In this document: positions 10,708-22,222 of the stretch, piece after piece
Numbering within the stretch: the first letter of the stretch is position 1
How the letters are laid out: each line of letters opens with the position of its first letter
Notes under the pieces: model-generated
Told to the model about the DNA's origin: nothing
Database searches by the model: none
What the model saw: the letters and a program-made list of their open reading frames with translations, nothing else
Origin: Lolium rigidum
Taxonomy: Eukaryota > Streptophyta > Magnoliopsida > Poales > Poaceae
Direction: 5' to 3'
Length of the DNA stretch: 64,000 nucleotides
Assembly (NCBI RefSeq): GCF_022539505.1
Contig: NC_061513.1
Coordinates: 348,173,696 to 348,237,695 of the forward strand
Program-made: the position numbers and the translations under genes

Positions 10708-12182
10708 GGGCATCTCCAGCGGCGCGATGCAAACGGACGCTGAGCAACCGTTTGTGTCCGCCGTGACCGGAAATACGTCTGGCACCACCTCCAGCGGGGC
10801 GACGCAAAGTGACCGGGCCGTCCGCGGAGACGCAAACCTGGCCCAAATATGCGCCAGGTTTGCGTCTCTGCGGCGGCGCTGCGCGGACGCGCAAAGTGTC
10901 CGCTCGGTCCTCGCACGGGCCCGCCTGGCAGCGGCACAAATGCTTCGTCTTCCGCGGCATTACTTCCGGGCGGCGCGCTGCAGCCTTTGCAGGGCCGCGT
11001 TAATGGCGTGTCTCGGCTTCCGCGAGCGTGCGCAGCTAGTAGGCGTTGCACTGGCAGGCCATTGAAGGCGTGATAGCGTCGGAGCCTCTTAAAGGGACGC
11101 TGCCGGCGCCCATTTCCCCGACCAAAACCATTGCCAAATCCACAGTATCCACCACACCGACGCCATGGGGAAGAAATGCTGGCCGTTCCGGAAGACGAAG
11201 AACGACCAGGAGGATAGCGGCTCGCGTTCCGGGAAGAAGGCACGGGTCGGCCGGTACGTCCGCGTTGACCTCGCGCGGCAGCTATGGGAGGAAAACCGGC
11301 CGGCACCATGGTCGGACGCGAACTTGCCGGGAGGGGGCTGGTACCTGAACTTGCGGCGTGTGCCGGTCCCCCCCCCCCGTGTCGCGCGAGGGCCGAGAGC
11401 GGCGGGACGAGGTGCGCCGCCGCCGAGCGATCTTGTCGCCGGATCTGCGGGAGGATCCGGCGTACGCGCTAAACTCCTACAACTGGATTTCCTTCGGGAC
11501 GTGGGAGTTCGACGCGCGGCGCCGCGCTGCCTACCTCGCCGACGTAGACTACTTCGAGCGCGAGATCGCCGCTGAAGAAGAAGAGAACGACCAGGAGGAC
11601 GCGGACGAGGACGGCGACGAGGACGAGGACTCGCACGAGGACGTGACCATGGTGCAGTACGACCACGACGACGGCGGGCCGGCGTGGGATCCGGAGACCC
11701 AGCCGCCGGACATTTCCGAGGAGGAGACCATTGCCATGGCACCGGCCAGCAGCGAGCAGGGACGAGCTCAACGAGCTCGCTTTGTGGGACGGGCTCGCAA
11801 TCCAGGCTCCGCGAGTCGGCGCTCGCGCGGGGAGGTCGGCGACTCCTCCGGCCACGCTGACGCGTTCCAACGTCCGCGCTCCGCCTGCTGCTCCAGCGTG
11901 GGATCCCTAGCCACAGCCTCCTGCCCGTGCGGCGGTACCTCCTCCACCGCCGGCGTACGAGCTTCCATGGCCGACGCCGTATTAGCACGCCTTTCTGGCC
12001 TTTTTATGTTTTTTTTTCATGTAAATTATGGCCTATGAATGAAAAAAAAATATGCGTCGTGCCGCTGGAGCCACCTCCGACGTAAACGGACGCCCGGACG
12101 ATTTCGACCATTTGGTCCGACGCAAACGGACACGACGCGTCCATTTGAACGTCCGAAATGCGTCACGCCACTGGAGATACTC
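10708..12182 (+). mobile_element. Harbinger-like (PIF) element, 1475 bp
   Basis: The left end GGGCATCTCCAGCGGCG (10708) pairs with the right end, whose reverse complement opens GAGTATCTCCAGTGGCG (12182). Both are flanked by TTA (10705-10707 and 12183-12185), the PIF/Harbinger target duplication. The subterminal parts both carry GACGCAAACGGACG motifs. There is no transposase; one GC-rich passenger ORF relic is present. Confidence 0.75.
11165..11910 (+). pseudogene. Harbinger passenger ORF, function unknown
   Basis: The frame starts MGKKCWPFRKTKNDQED at 11165 and reads a basic N-terminus followed by LWEENRPAPWSDANLPGG. A C-homopolymer at about 11370-11380 breaks the frame; the neighbouring frame continues with RRRRAILSPDLREDPAYA, NSYNWISFGTWEFDARRRA and a long Glu/Asp tract. 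Near 11758 a second one-base shift is needed to continue to DELNELALWDGLAIQ and a TAG at 11908-11910. I know similar GC-rich ORFs from Triticeae Harbinger-like elements, but no function is known to me. Longer open frames on the opposite strand are products of GC bias. A coiled, acidic, possibly nuclear protein is as far as I would go. Confidence 0.5.
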
Positions 12183-12185
12183 TTA

Positions 12186-13033
12186 TTGCCTTAACAGGAG
12201 TGCTAGCTAGGAGTGGTACTAGCCTATGGTAGTACTACTATGGGGTAGGAGTAGCATGCACTGTGGAGCAGATCTGCAGATGCAGTTTGCGCCAACTACA
12301 TGTGATCAACGCATATTCTGGATCCACTCAACCGTTGCAAATAGGCCATTCATGGATATATGTTGACTCGTTAAGTAAAGTATTTAAGGTAATTTCATAC
12401 GCAGCCCAGTTTTGTGAATGTACGCTGTACCAGCAGGAGGCCCGCGTAGCACTTTGCATTGAGTAGTATAGTATAGTAGTCTCTCGCGCGCGCTCTGGCT
12501 TTCTGGTCGTGCACTGCCATGCGTAGCCGTATGGACATGCATGGACGTGTCTTTGCCCTTGGCAACGGTGCCATCCGTCTCACGAGCCAGGTGTCAGCCT
12601 CGCCAGAGGTCCCCATGCTCCAACACCTCAATGGAGCCCGTTTGACCCACGTGACGCACGGTACTCCAGCGTTAGAGCATCGTTACATTGTGATCCAAAT
12701 TCATATACTAAACAGAGGCTAGTCTAAAGTTAGCCCATACGTCGTGCCCTGCAGTGACATCTACGAAGGGGAGGTGCGGTCCCGTGGAATAGATCGTTGC
12801 CACCGTCTATATATACATCTTGTAAGCCGCCTGCTAGGGTTTATCAGATTATAAAATAACCCACGGTGTTTGTAAATATTCTTCAATTAATATAGTGAAA
12901 TATCTGCTGGCTGGCGCCCGTGGTTTTTTCCCTTCTGTGTTGGAAGGAGTTTTCCACGTTAAATCTTGTATCTTCGTTGCGTTTTCCTTTATCGTTCTTC
13001 GTTATTTGCTTGTCGCGTTTATAACAGGTATGT
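12186..13033. other. Mostly unassigned; possible end of a truncated LTR
   Basis: 12186-12680 shows no recognisable gene. From about 12700 to 13027 the layout resembles the 3' part of a Copia LTR on the plus strand: a TATA-like CTATATATACA near 12808, GTTTTCCACGTTAAATCTTG near 12952, and an end in TTTATAACA at 13027. No primer-binding site follows and no partner LTR is seen. Confidence 0.25.
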
Positions 13034-14643
13034 CCAGCTGAGGTCCAAATGGTCTGTTTCTGTCTGTTTGGTTCGGCGGCCCGCAGACAGTGTAGAGCAT
13101 CTGTCCGCCGATCCAAAGTTCCCTCCCCCGCGCGCTATCAATGATGACGCTCTGCCTCTAATGATGATGTGATGCTAATGGTCGTCGCCGGCTTCGCACG
13201 CGCGTTGTAGATGATTCCCACGCTTTCGGTTCGTTCTCGCTCACGGCGGCTCTGGTTTCCCGCTCGCACTCATTTCTTGTTTCCTGCCACGACCGGAAAA
13301 CTTCGCGCGCCCGGTAGCCATTTCCTGCCCAAGACGACGGCTATAAGAACGCCCACCGGCGCGGCGATGACCACCACACCGTATCGACGACGAAACACAT
13401 GCCTCACTGGAATATGGCCAACTAGGACCACATCAGGGCGATGTGCCTAGCCCGCTTCCCTCTCTGTCCGACGAGGAGGTCGAGATCATGGCCACGGAGA
13501 TGGCCCGCATACAGGCGGACGACCAGGTGGCCGCCTTCGAGCACAAAGGCAACATGGCTCAGCAAGTGCTGGTGGAGGCGGTCGAGGCGGCAGCTCAGCA
13601 GGCGATGTAGCAGGCATAGCAAGCGGTGGCCAAGGAGGCCACCGCGGCGGCCGTGCGTCGTGAACGCGACGAGACGGCCATGGCACTCTTGGGGTCGGTG
13701 GCGCGCAATGCAGTCAACATCGTCGTGCAAGAGCATCGTCGCACCGCGGTGACGACCAGGGAGGCGGCGGCGGCGACGACAACAATGAAGGCAGCAACGG
13801 TCGATGTCGCCGCAGCAAAGGAGGCGGTGGAGAGAAGGCGGAGGGCGACACCTACCGCGCCGCGGACGATGCAGAGGAGGAGGAACGCGTGGCGGAGGCG
13901 GCGGCCTTAGTTATGGCTTGAGGCCTACTGGGCAAGGAGGAGGAGGACCACTGGCAAGCACGCACGACACACCGCAGGTCCGCCACAAGAGACCTCGACC
14001 GTCGTGAGCGCGACGAGGAATCGTCCGCGGCGAGGCAGGTGAGGTCGGCTGCAACGGTGGCGATGTTGCTCGACGCGGCGCAGGTGGCGGTGCAGGTAGC
14101 GGCGATGGAGGTGGAGCGGGCGCCAGCGGAGATGGAGCGGAGGGGCACTGGGCGGCCGAGCTCAACGCCGCCTTGGCCCGCCGTCAGGACGGCCGCCGCC
14201 GGGATGACCAGCACATGGAGAACCGCCGCCGGTCTGTCGCTAGGCAACGCCGCCAGGAAGAAGCTATATGGGCTGCATGAGCGTCCTTGGACGGGGACGA
14301 CGTTGGCGGCAGGGAGGAGTAGACATGTAGGGCCGGCGTAGTAGCGGCTGTTTATTTTCAGTTTATGCGAGCCTTTTTGTAACTGGTCGGATCCGGATGA
14401 ACAATTAACTAGCGTTATGTGACACTTACAAACCGGACCCAACGATTGAAGGCTGGATACTATCGCTGTCCGCGCAGCGTCCGCGTTGACGGATCCATTC
14501 CCTAATTTGATGAACGGATGGGTTGGGGCGAACGGGTCGGTCAGTTTGCGTTTCCCCGCTGGAACGTGTGTGGGTTGTCCATCTTTCCACGCGACCGTTT
14601 CGGACCCGCACAGACCAGATGGGTCAGCCCGCTTGAGGTGCCC
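13034..14643 (+). mobile_element. Degenerate GC-rich DNA element, superfamily unclear
   Basis: The right end GAGGTGCCC (14643) is followed by TTA and resembles a Harbinger-like terminus. The left end is too eroded to place with certainty; AGGTCCAAATGGTCTG near 13041 resembles the subterminal part of the right end. The strong GC rise against AT-rich flanks and the Ala/Arg-rich coding-like interior are typical of passenger-carrying elements in these genomes. Confidence 0.35.
13488..14281 (+). pseudogene. Ala/Arg-rich passenger ORF relic
   Basis: From the ATG at 13488 the frame reads MATEMARIQADDQVAAFEH and a helical Gln/Ala-rich stretch, with TAG stops at 13608-13610 and 13617-13619 that both look like former CAG codons. 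It continues with RRERDETAMALLGSVARNAV to 13910. After frameshifts, other frames give RRSATRDLDRRERDEESSAARQ and QHMENRRRSVARQRRQEEAIWAA up to about 14281. No known domain is seen. Probably a coiled-coil protein of a dead element. Confidence 0.35.
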
Positions 14644-14646
14644 TTA

Positions 14647-14999
14647 GAATTATAAAGGCCAGCGGGTATCTTTAATCATGAATTTAACTAATGCAATATA
14701 AATTATAAATTACAATTTATAAATTTTAAATTATAAAATATATGTTATTAGAAAGTTTAGATATTTACGTTTAGTGATATGCAATTAATGTTACGATGGT
14801 CAAATTGAGATCTAGGATAGGCACCGGCTTTATAATCTGTAACATTGGGAGCCAATATTATTTCCGTTTTCACGTGTATACTTATTTTCTATTCTTTATT
14901 TAAAGTTGATGTATATAAAAATAATTAAATATATGTATGCAGAGTTTAGGCCGGGTTTTCTCCGAAAGGGAAGCGTCAGCCTCGCGTGGTCTGTTTGTG
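14647..14999. other. AT-rich spacer
   Basis: No gene or element end was recognised. Short runs of TTATAAATT-type inverted AT sequence occur at 14690-14740. Confidence 0.4.
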
Positions 15000-15016
15000 G
15001 TAGAGCGTTGGACCTT

Positions 15017-15832
15017 TTTTTGAACTTAAAACCATTTCATTAAGCAAACAGCAGGCCGCCTCATTAAAAACCTTCCAGTCCCCTTAGTTACCTGGAAGGA
15101 AAAGAGTGTGTCTGAAACCTGCTTCTGCAATCACAGTATCGTTACATCATCTATAAGAGGTTGTAGGAGGAAGCTAGGGGGTTCATCGACCCAGGTACAA
15201 TCAGATTTAGAATTAAAACAAAACCTAGCTAGTGAATGCGCAACCTCATTAGATTCTCTAGGGCAGTGAGTAAAGCTAATAGAATCAAGGCTAATAGCAG
15301 CATCAACACAGTCGGCAAAGATTGCCGATGCTTCATTCCACCACCTTTGCTCACCAGTGCAAGCTTGGATCACTTCTAGGGAATCCGATTCAGCAACTAC
15401 CCTTGAACATCCCATGCGTTGGGCAAGGCCAATCCCCTCCTTCATTGCCAATGCTTCCGCCATCATAGCAGAGGCAACGTGAGTAATATAAGTTGTCGAT
15501 GCAGCTATAAAATCGCCTTTAACATCTCTGAGGACTGCAGCAATAGCTCCTGTGCATGAGTCAGCAAAGAAAGAAGCATCGACATTTACTTTTACCTGTC
15601 TCACCTCAGGTTTCGACCACTTCGCAGTAGTATTCTGGGCTTTCTTAGCACCGACTTTTGCAACATTGGCCGTCATAGCAAGTATAGACATTTTGCATTT
15701 ATAAACAGGAGGTGTAGGTTCATCATGTGTCCGCTGTCGTCGTAGCCACCAAAGATACCAACACGCCACCAAGACCACTTCTTTCACACCAAACAACGTA
15801 AACCCATCAAGAGCATTATTCTGTCTGTTTAA
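15017..15832 (-). mobile_element. 5'-truncated LINE with 17-bp target duplication
   Basis: GTAGAGCGTTGGACCTT occurs directly at 15000-15016 and 15833-15849 and brackets this segment. On the minus strand the insert ends in a short A-run next to the left copy, as expected of target-primed reverse transcription. Only the end of ORF2 and a short 3' UTR are present. Confidence 0.85.
15131..15832 (-). pseudogene. LINE ORF2 C-terminus, RNase H-like domain
   Basis: The protein part VNVDASFFADSCTGAIAAVLRD through AEALAMKEGIGLAQRMGCSRVVAESDSLEVI to SFTHCPRESNEVAHSLARF is a typical plant RVT_3/RNase H-like domain found at the end of LINE ORF2. The acidic residues of VNVDAS, AEALA and ESDS match the usual metal-binding positions. 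The open frame continues to 15934, but the first 30-odd residues beyond 15832 come from target-site flanking DNA, so the apparent Met start is artificial. The stop is at 15131. Reverse transcriptase and endonuclease are missing through 5' truncation. Confidence 0.8.
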
Positions 15833-15849
15833 GTAGAGCGTTGGACCTT

Positions 15850-17463
15850 GATTATGGCAGCCGTGGACCACGACGGACATGAGTTGTCCATATGTCAGGG
15901 GCAGTTGGAGATGGCCTAACACTTGTTGACACATGCCAAATTTGTCTCATGGATTAAAGATAAATTCTGAGAAATTAATGGCAAGATCTGCAGAGCATTT
16001 CAGAATAGAGAAGGAAGAAACATATATGATGCTGACGAACATAGGTATAAAGATGTGTTCCTTAGTTTTTCTTAATATATATTATTGCTGTTCCCCATAA
16101 TGTTCAGTCGTTGGTGCATGAAGTAGTACTCTTTATCTATTGCTCTCGTGAGTGACCGGGAGCCCTCTTTTTGCCGCTGTAACCAAGGTCGCCCACCTCT
16201 CGTCCCTCCCTTTCCTTTCCACCACCAAAGGGCGTTGCCAAATGAAGCTTGCACGACATCCGTGACAGCGATACTTTTCTCTCTCATCCTCTTCCGGCGG
16301 ATGGCGGCGTGAGACGCCTTCTTCGGCTAGGGCGTGACACTCAACAAAGGGGCACCACTTCCTTGTCCGGTACGACAACGTGGATGTGCGACCTCGCATC
16401 GACGGCGTGGAGAAGGCCTTGCATTTGCAGTGTGCTCGGGTCGTGCAAACTACTGGCGAGATGAGTCTTCATCTCCTCGCCGATCTAGGCCTCATGGTTC
16501 CACGTCTGGTGGGGGGGAGGGGGGATTGGGGTGGCTGGTCTCGAAGGGAGGCAGTTGGCGGCGTGAGAGCCTTCTTGATTGCTTCGAATAATGGTGGCCT
16601 TACCCTATTGTTCTTCTCGTTCCACTCCGTTCTACAGCCCGACGTTGGTCTTCCTAAATCTAGTTGTCGACAAGTTCAGGTTTTCTCTGTTGGAGATCAT
16701 CCCAGATTGGCAAATTATGCTCTTCAATATCTGGATCGGGTGGGATATGGTTTGTGCACCCCACATTATCAGCCCATGTGGCTTCAAGAGGGAATGGCTT
16801 GAAGTTTTGCTTTATTGTTGATTCCATGGGACATGTCTAAGATCGATTATCATGGTATTAACAGAGGTGGAGAAAGTCATGGCGGCTGAGATTGGAGGAT
16901 CAATAGTTATAGCAGAGGGGTTATTGGCTGCGATGAAGACGAAGATTCACATGTTGTAGTACGGTGATGGCTTGCGGGGTGATGTTCCTGTCCATTCTGG
17001 AATAGTTGTGTGTCATGTCTTTGGTGACTGGGTGCAATGGCCTCGGTAAGCAGGGGCGGCAACAACGGAGCATTTCATTTTTGGTGGTGCTACTTGAATA
17101 CCGCGTCTCGATTTGCAGAGAGAAAGCCCAAGTGCTAACCTTCAATGGTTGTACCTAACAATGATCTTGTTGAAGGCATTGTTTTGTGGATTTGAAGTTT
17201 TTTTTTTCCAAAGTGAAAGCATATGATCTTTTACCGGGCGACGTCAAAACTTGTGCATCATTCCCTTCCTAGAGGCGTTCGGGTGTTGTTTTTGTTGGTG
17301 GTTAGAGTGTTGCTAATGCAAGTCATCGACCACATGGGGAATCATTTTTTTCTTTCCTTTTTTCTGTTCTTTTTTTGCTGGTGTGCAATTTTGACGTCTT
17401 TTAGCATTTTGTTGATGCAGAAGCTAATTCATGATACTAATATATTCTGTTAATCAAAGGAAG
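15850..17463. other. Unassigned, gene-like debris
   Basis: A plus-strand frame at 16380-16802 gives GEMSLHLLADLGLMVPRLVGG and QVFSVGDHPRLANYALQYL with no family I recognise. The end of the region (about 17370-17455: TTTTGCTGGTGTGCAATTT, then TTGATGCAGAAGC and a late AT-rich stop before a MITE) resembles the 3' UTR of Triticeae LINEs, but no duplication was found. Low certainty. Confidence 0.25.
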
Positions 17464-17465
17464 TA

Positions 17466-17990
17466 CTACCTCCGTTAGGGATTATAAATTTGGTGTGTAT
17501 TTTCAGGTTGCCAATTTAACCAACGTAACATGAATTATATAATACAAAAATTATAGCATTAAAAAGTACGTAGAACATCTGAATTTTCTAATAATATATA
17601 TTATATATTATATATCTTTTATTACGTTAGTTAAGTTCTAGAGATACCTGGGACCTTAGACTAGTCACAATGGGGAGTATCATATAGTAGTATCATGCAT
17701 ATGGTACTAGTGTGTGATACTATCTTCACAATGCATAGTATCATGTAGTAGTATCATAGATTACTTATATTTAGTGATTTGTAATATCTCAATGCAAAAG
17801 TGTGTACAAGATTGCTTTGACATTAATTTTTCTAGTTCTATGTGCTATGATACAGTATCTACCTATGATACTACTACCATCTCTTTCTTTATTTATTGAT
17901 GTGACACATCAGCTTTTTGCATGCATGTGATGCATGATACTAGCTATGATACTCCTATTGTGGGTAGTCTTATAATCCATAACGAGGGAG
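17466..17990. mobile_element. Stowaway-type MITE interrupted by a Tourist MITE
   Basis: Ends CTACCTCCGTTAGGGATTAT (17466) and the inverted counterpart ATAATCCATAACGAGGGAG (17990) are flanked by TA. Without the nested element it is about 211 bp. Confidence 0.75.
17659..17969. mobile_element. Tourist-type MITE, 311 bp
   Basis: Ends GACTAGTCACAATGGGGAGT and, inverted, GACTACCCACAATAGGAGT are flanked by TTA at 17656-17658 and 17970-17972. The interior is full of AGTATCATG motifs in both directions. The layout is Harbinger-derived, and it sits inside the Stowaway element. Confidence 0.75.
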
Positions 17991-17992
17991 TA

Positions 17993-20089
17993 CTACTCTA
18001 TTTCACGCACCAACTAATTTGACCGAGTCTATCGGTCGCCAAATTAGTTATTGCAGTTGTCCGACACCTCGGAGTACAAAAGCAAATGTCGGAGGGGAAC
18101 AACGCGAGCCCAGCGCGGCGAATCCAATGAGCATGGAATTCTGCGAATACCAAGTTGCAAGCTATACCCAAGCAGCAAAGATAAGCACTATGCAGTACAT
18201 CTTGGAAGCTATGCAGCCAGCCGGCCTTTTCGATCTTTAACTTCGTCATCCATGGCATGCATTTCAAGGGAAGGGTACACATGCATGCATAACATCATGA
18301 AGACAACGAGACCACAGTAGACTAATCATCCTGAATTTCGCAACGTAAGGTATGTCTTCTAACCTCGTCGACTAATCGACCTAGTTAATATGTATGGTTT
18401 GAACTACGTTGTATATGAAACCTTAAAGTATATTGCCCGAGTGCTTGATGTAGAAAACCATTCTCTTAGCCGTCCAAGCCACATTGAGATGACAGTGAAA
18501 AGAGTTAATTACACAATGGAGAAAATGATGTAAATCTACCACCGGGAGATCTTAGCTAAGAGAAATCAAATCGTCTTTTCTCATTTCTCTTTGTTCCAAC
18601 TCACCTATTATCCTACATGGCATTGCTAACATAGATTTTTTAAAGATCCTCCACCTTTTCCCACGAGAGGCAAGAATAAGATTTGATTTGAGTTGATTAA
18701 AGGAGATAGTTTTGGCCTTAACATAAATAATTGTACCATCCGATTCATATTACTTGACGCTAATTAGATGTATCTAGATATATTTTAGTTGTAGATACAT
18801 CCATTTTAGCATCAAGTACTATGGATCCGAGGAAAGGAAGCCGGTGGCAAATTTAGTAAGGGGTTTGATAGGCACGACTCCTTCCAACGCAAATGGTAAC
18901 ATACTTTATCCACAAAAGAACATGCTAGCACTCTAACAATTGACACCCACAGTCAAAATATCAAAAATGGGATCTTACTCACATTCCAATTATATGGTGT
19001 GAATCGAAGCATTCTATCACCAAGTTACATGGAGTATGTCATATAAAGATTGAGTACTAACCAAACCGAGCTTGCCTTCCAATTGTTTCCCATATGTTAT
19101 ATTTTAGGTGATATTTATATAGAAATTTTGGACAAAATCAAACATGGTCATCGGTGATTTATGGCGTGTCTTCTAGTTCTTTCCCATATATATCCCATAT
19201 TTTCTCCTACGAGGAACCCAAACAACACAACTGGAAATTCATGTATGTTAAAAACTGTAAACACATTCCTTTCCATGGAACATTTATTATGTTTTCAATT
19301 GCGTCATTTTTCTTTACTCCTTAGTCCTTATAACTAAACAAATCATCATTAACTTTTTCCTAAAATAATGCAACATGTTAGAGCTACATCCCAATGCTAG
19401 TTAAAAAGTGAGAGATACGAAATAAAGCATGCAATCAAAAACATAAGGTAGAAAACCTTTGGAAGAGAAGCATCCCCGAAGGAGCACTAATGATACCTTT
19501 GGAAGAGAAGCATCCCTGAAGGAACACAAATTTATGTGAATATTCTATGTATTTACTACCATTGTGCCAGGTCATGGAGCCATCGGCTCATCTACATTCA
19601 TAAGGAAAATGAAAGTCAAAGAGGGGAATAGGTCTAAGGACGCATTGGCAATACCTGGTGGTCGTGTTGGCTCATCCGTCTTTGGCTAGCAATCGTATGG
19701 GGTTTACGACATAGAGAATATCACCACTAGAAGAACAACACACACTATCCGGCCTCTAGAAGCTCGAACCCGTCACCCCTGCCACACCACGTAGCCACCT
19801 CACGCGCCGAGCAGGGAAACCTCCCCGATGTAACCTTTTGCAAGGATAACTCTCTCATAACGAGTTGCTTGACATAGTATTTCGGAGAAGTCAAGTGGAG
19901 AAATCCATGCGAAATAGCAATATTGTATTAGGCAAAATCAAGTGGAGAAATCCATGTGAATTGCAAACTGTATTTCATGCAAGCACGTTGGGCCGGTGGT
20001 AAGAGTGGGAACCTGTTGAGTTGTACTACGCCATCTGTGTAGTCTGAAAATAGCAACTTGATGACACATACTGCAGTAGTCTAAAAAAG
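17993..20089. other. Unassigned spacer with small repeats and one decayed MITE
   Basis: No gene was recognised. The block CCTTTGGAAGAGAAGCATCC occurs twice about 40 bp apart (19456-19515). AAGTGGAGAAATCCATG occurs twice about 47 bp apart (19893-19957). Confidence 0.4.
18736..18835. mobile_element. Decayed Stowaway MITE, about 100 bp
   Basis: CCATCCGATTCATATTACTTGACGC at the left pairs imperfectly with GCATCAAGTACTATGGATCCGAGG at the right, around a TAGATGTATCTAGATATATT core. This matches the common grass Stowaway pattern with eroded ends. Confidence 0.6.
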
Positions 20090-20092
20090 TTA

Positions 20093-21314
20093 GAGCATCT
20101 CTACTCGTCCTCCCCATATGGGCTCTGGCGTTGACGATTTTTGCCCATATGGGGAGCGCCGGCGCAAACAGGAAAATGGGGAGCATTGGGCTCCCAGCCG
20201 CTCCCCCATACCAAAAATTTGAAATTTGAAATTTTAATATAAAACTCAAAATAGATAGTTCGGCCATAATAGGCCATTGTTTGTACATAATTTTTTAAAA
20301 CATATAAATTTAAAAAAACATATAAATTTGAAAAACCTAAATCTAATAGTCGCCGCTGCCATGGTCGAGGCCTAGGCAGCGGTACATTGCCGTCGAGTAG
20401 TCCTCCTCCTCGATGTTGGGATCCTGCTTCGGCGGCGGGAGGAAGGAGTTGCAGCCCTAGGCGGGGTCCTCGTGCCTAAAACAAGGTGGCCTGCTCGACA
20501 GGTTGGCATCGTTGTTGTCGAGGTTGATGTAGAGGCCGAAGCGCTCGAGCTGCTCGAACTCCAAGCGTTGGTGCTCCGCCGCGCTCCAGGCCTCGAGCCA
20601 CTCGTCAGTCTCCTGGAAGGACTCCTAATCGACGAGGCGGAGGCCCGAGAACTCCTCGGGGTCATCCTCCGCCTTGAGTCCAAGGGTCGCCGCCTTGTAT
20701 TCTGTCGATGTGTTCCTCACGTTGGCGCTAGAAGAACACCGTCTGCGCTGAGCACCCAACCCGATGGAGACCGCACGTCCGGCGGGATGGCGTAGCCTAT
20801 GCTCCACATAGCACGCGCCTCCTCAACGAAAAGCCACTGACGGCCGAAGCTATTGGCAGCGGCTCCGTACCCGTTGAAGTGCTCCATGTCGCCGAGGTTG
20901 GTTGCGGAAAAGCTAGCGATCTGCAGTTGGAGAAGATAGGCGTGGAAGATGTGAGGGCGGCTTTTAGAGTGGCCAGAGTGGGCATTGCGGCTATTAAATC
21001 CGACGTGTGCCCCATCAACGGGACGCGTCGATGTTGCGGCCGCAGGAGCTGAAGGCGAGCAGACGTTGAAGACCAGCAGCCTTTGACGTGGGGCAAAAGA
21101 CGAGGAGGAAGACGACCGGTTTCGTTGACGGTAATCATGCGGGCCCAAGACGAGCGGACGTTTCCCGCGCCTTCTCACCAACGAGCGTCGCGCTGGCGCC
21201 CCCGCTAGCTTTCCCATCTGTTGGGCTAGGCCTGGGAGCGCCGGATAATTCGTTTGGCCATGCCGGCGCTAAGACCAAATTGACACCCCCCCCCCCCCTC
21301 GAGTGGAGATGCTC
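20093..21314 (-). mobile_element. Harbinger-like element, 1222 bp
   Basis: GAGCATCTCTACTCG (20093) pairs with the inverted end GAGCATCTCCACTCGAG (21314), flanked by TTA at 20090-20092 and 21315-21317. It carries one minus-strand passenger ORF relic. A C-run lies at the right edge (about 21285-21298). Confidence 0.75.
20343..21217 (-). pseudogene. Harbinger passenger ORF relic, unknown function
   Basis: On the minus strand the clearest part reads NLGDMEHFNGYGAAANSFGRQW, then FVEEARAMWSIGYAIPPDVRSPSGWVLSADGV, in the frame that starts at 21217. A frameshift near 20720-20760 leads to STEYKAATLGLKAEDDPEEFSGLRLVD, followed by in-frame stops at about 20622-20624 and 20457-20459 with coding-like sequence between (WLEAWSAAEHQRLEFEQLERFGLY) and a terminal YRCLGLDHGSGDY ending at 20343. 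I know look-alike ORFs in wheat-group elements but no function. The decayed state argues against expression. Confidence 0.45.
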
Positions 21315-21317
21315 TTA

Positions 21318-21837
21318 GTACCCTGAAGTGCAGACCGCTAACACGCGCTAATGAGTTTGAGAAGTGCAAAACTCAACTCGAAAAATATTTTCCCACTGAA
21401 AAGGAAGACTCCACAAATATTTAGTGGGACAAGGGTCAAACAAATGCAGTGTTCTCCCATTCGGCGAACTGTCCAAACTATGTGTACCAACTAAAGTTAC
21501 TGACTAAAAAGCATGTAAGAAATGTTAAATGGAGTATTCTGATCGGAACCTTGTAACCAACTAAAAAGCATGAAAAAAAAAAGAGTAATTTTTTGCACTC
21601 ATTATTTCTCCTTGTACAGTAGCTAGCGTTTTCCAAAACACAACAAATATAGATGGAAGTTACAGATCTGAATCACACCTCTGGGAGATCTCTGGTCATA
21701 GCCCACCCAATCACATGCACGGTACGAGAGAGAATCCAACCAGGTAGCACGGCACAAGAAAAAAGAAGAAAGCACTCGATCGATCGCATAGTCACATGTG
21801 CAGAGGGGCCAGGCACAGGCACAGGAGGGCAGAGAGG
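21318..21837. other. Unassigned spacer
   Basis: No gene or element boundary was recognised. Confidence 0.4.
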
Positions 21838-21846
21838 GAAAAATAC

Positions 21847-22222
21847 GTGGCTTTACACAGAAATAACCCTTTTGGATAAAAATAGCACAAAATGACCCTC
21901 CAGCCAAACTATTTCACGTTTCTAACCCTTTTGTGTGGCTCCCTTCGCAAGGGCGCCACACCCTTCTATGTGGCTCCCTTCGCGAGGCGCGCACACCCTT
22001 CTGTGTGGCTCCGCCGCAGCAGGCGCCACACGTTCCGTCATACGTGGCGGCTCGAGCTTATCTCGCCGACAATGTGTGGCGCCGCTCCCACGGCGCCACA
22101 TAGACGAGTGTGGCGCCCTTGTGAAGGGCGCCACACAAAAGGGTTAGAGGCGTGAAATAGTTTGCCCGGAAGATCATTTTGTGCGTTTTTTTCAACAAAG
22201 GGTTATTTTTGTGTAAATCGCC
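21847..22222. mobile_element. Mutator-type MITE, 376 bp, 9-bp target duplication
   Basis: GAAAAATAC stands on both sides (21838-21846 and 22223-22231). The ends are near-identical inverted repeats of about 95 bp, starting GTGGCTTTACACAGAAATAA at the left and GGCGATTTACACAAAAATAA at the right. The 9-bp duplication and long terminal repeats are Mutator hallmarks. The core is made of alternating GTGGCGCC and GGCGCCACAC words. Confidence 0.8.

Noticed and set aside
10557..11309. 250-codon minus-strand frame
   Set aside because: It crosses the CACTA terminus and the Harbinger boundary, so it cannot be one gene.
11089..11988. 299-codon open frame on the minus strand, Arg/Ser/Pro-rich
   Set aside because: It lies antisense to the GC-rich passenger ORF and has the low-complexity composition expected from a GC-biased shadow frame.
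13852..14442. 196-codon minus-strand frame, Ser/Ala-rich
   Set aside because: Shadow of the Ala/Arg-rich relic on the plus strand and extends beyond its conserved part.
12677..14643. One large Harbinger-like element from the TTA at 12674 to the TTA at 14644
   Set aside because: The two ends (GAGCATCGTTACA and GGGCACCTCAAGC) match only weakly and an LTR-like stretch lies between; kept as separate uncertain pieces.
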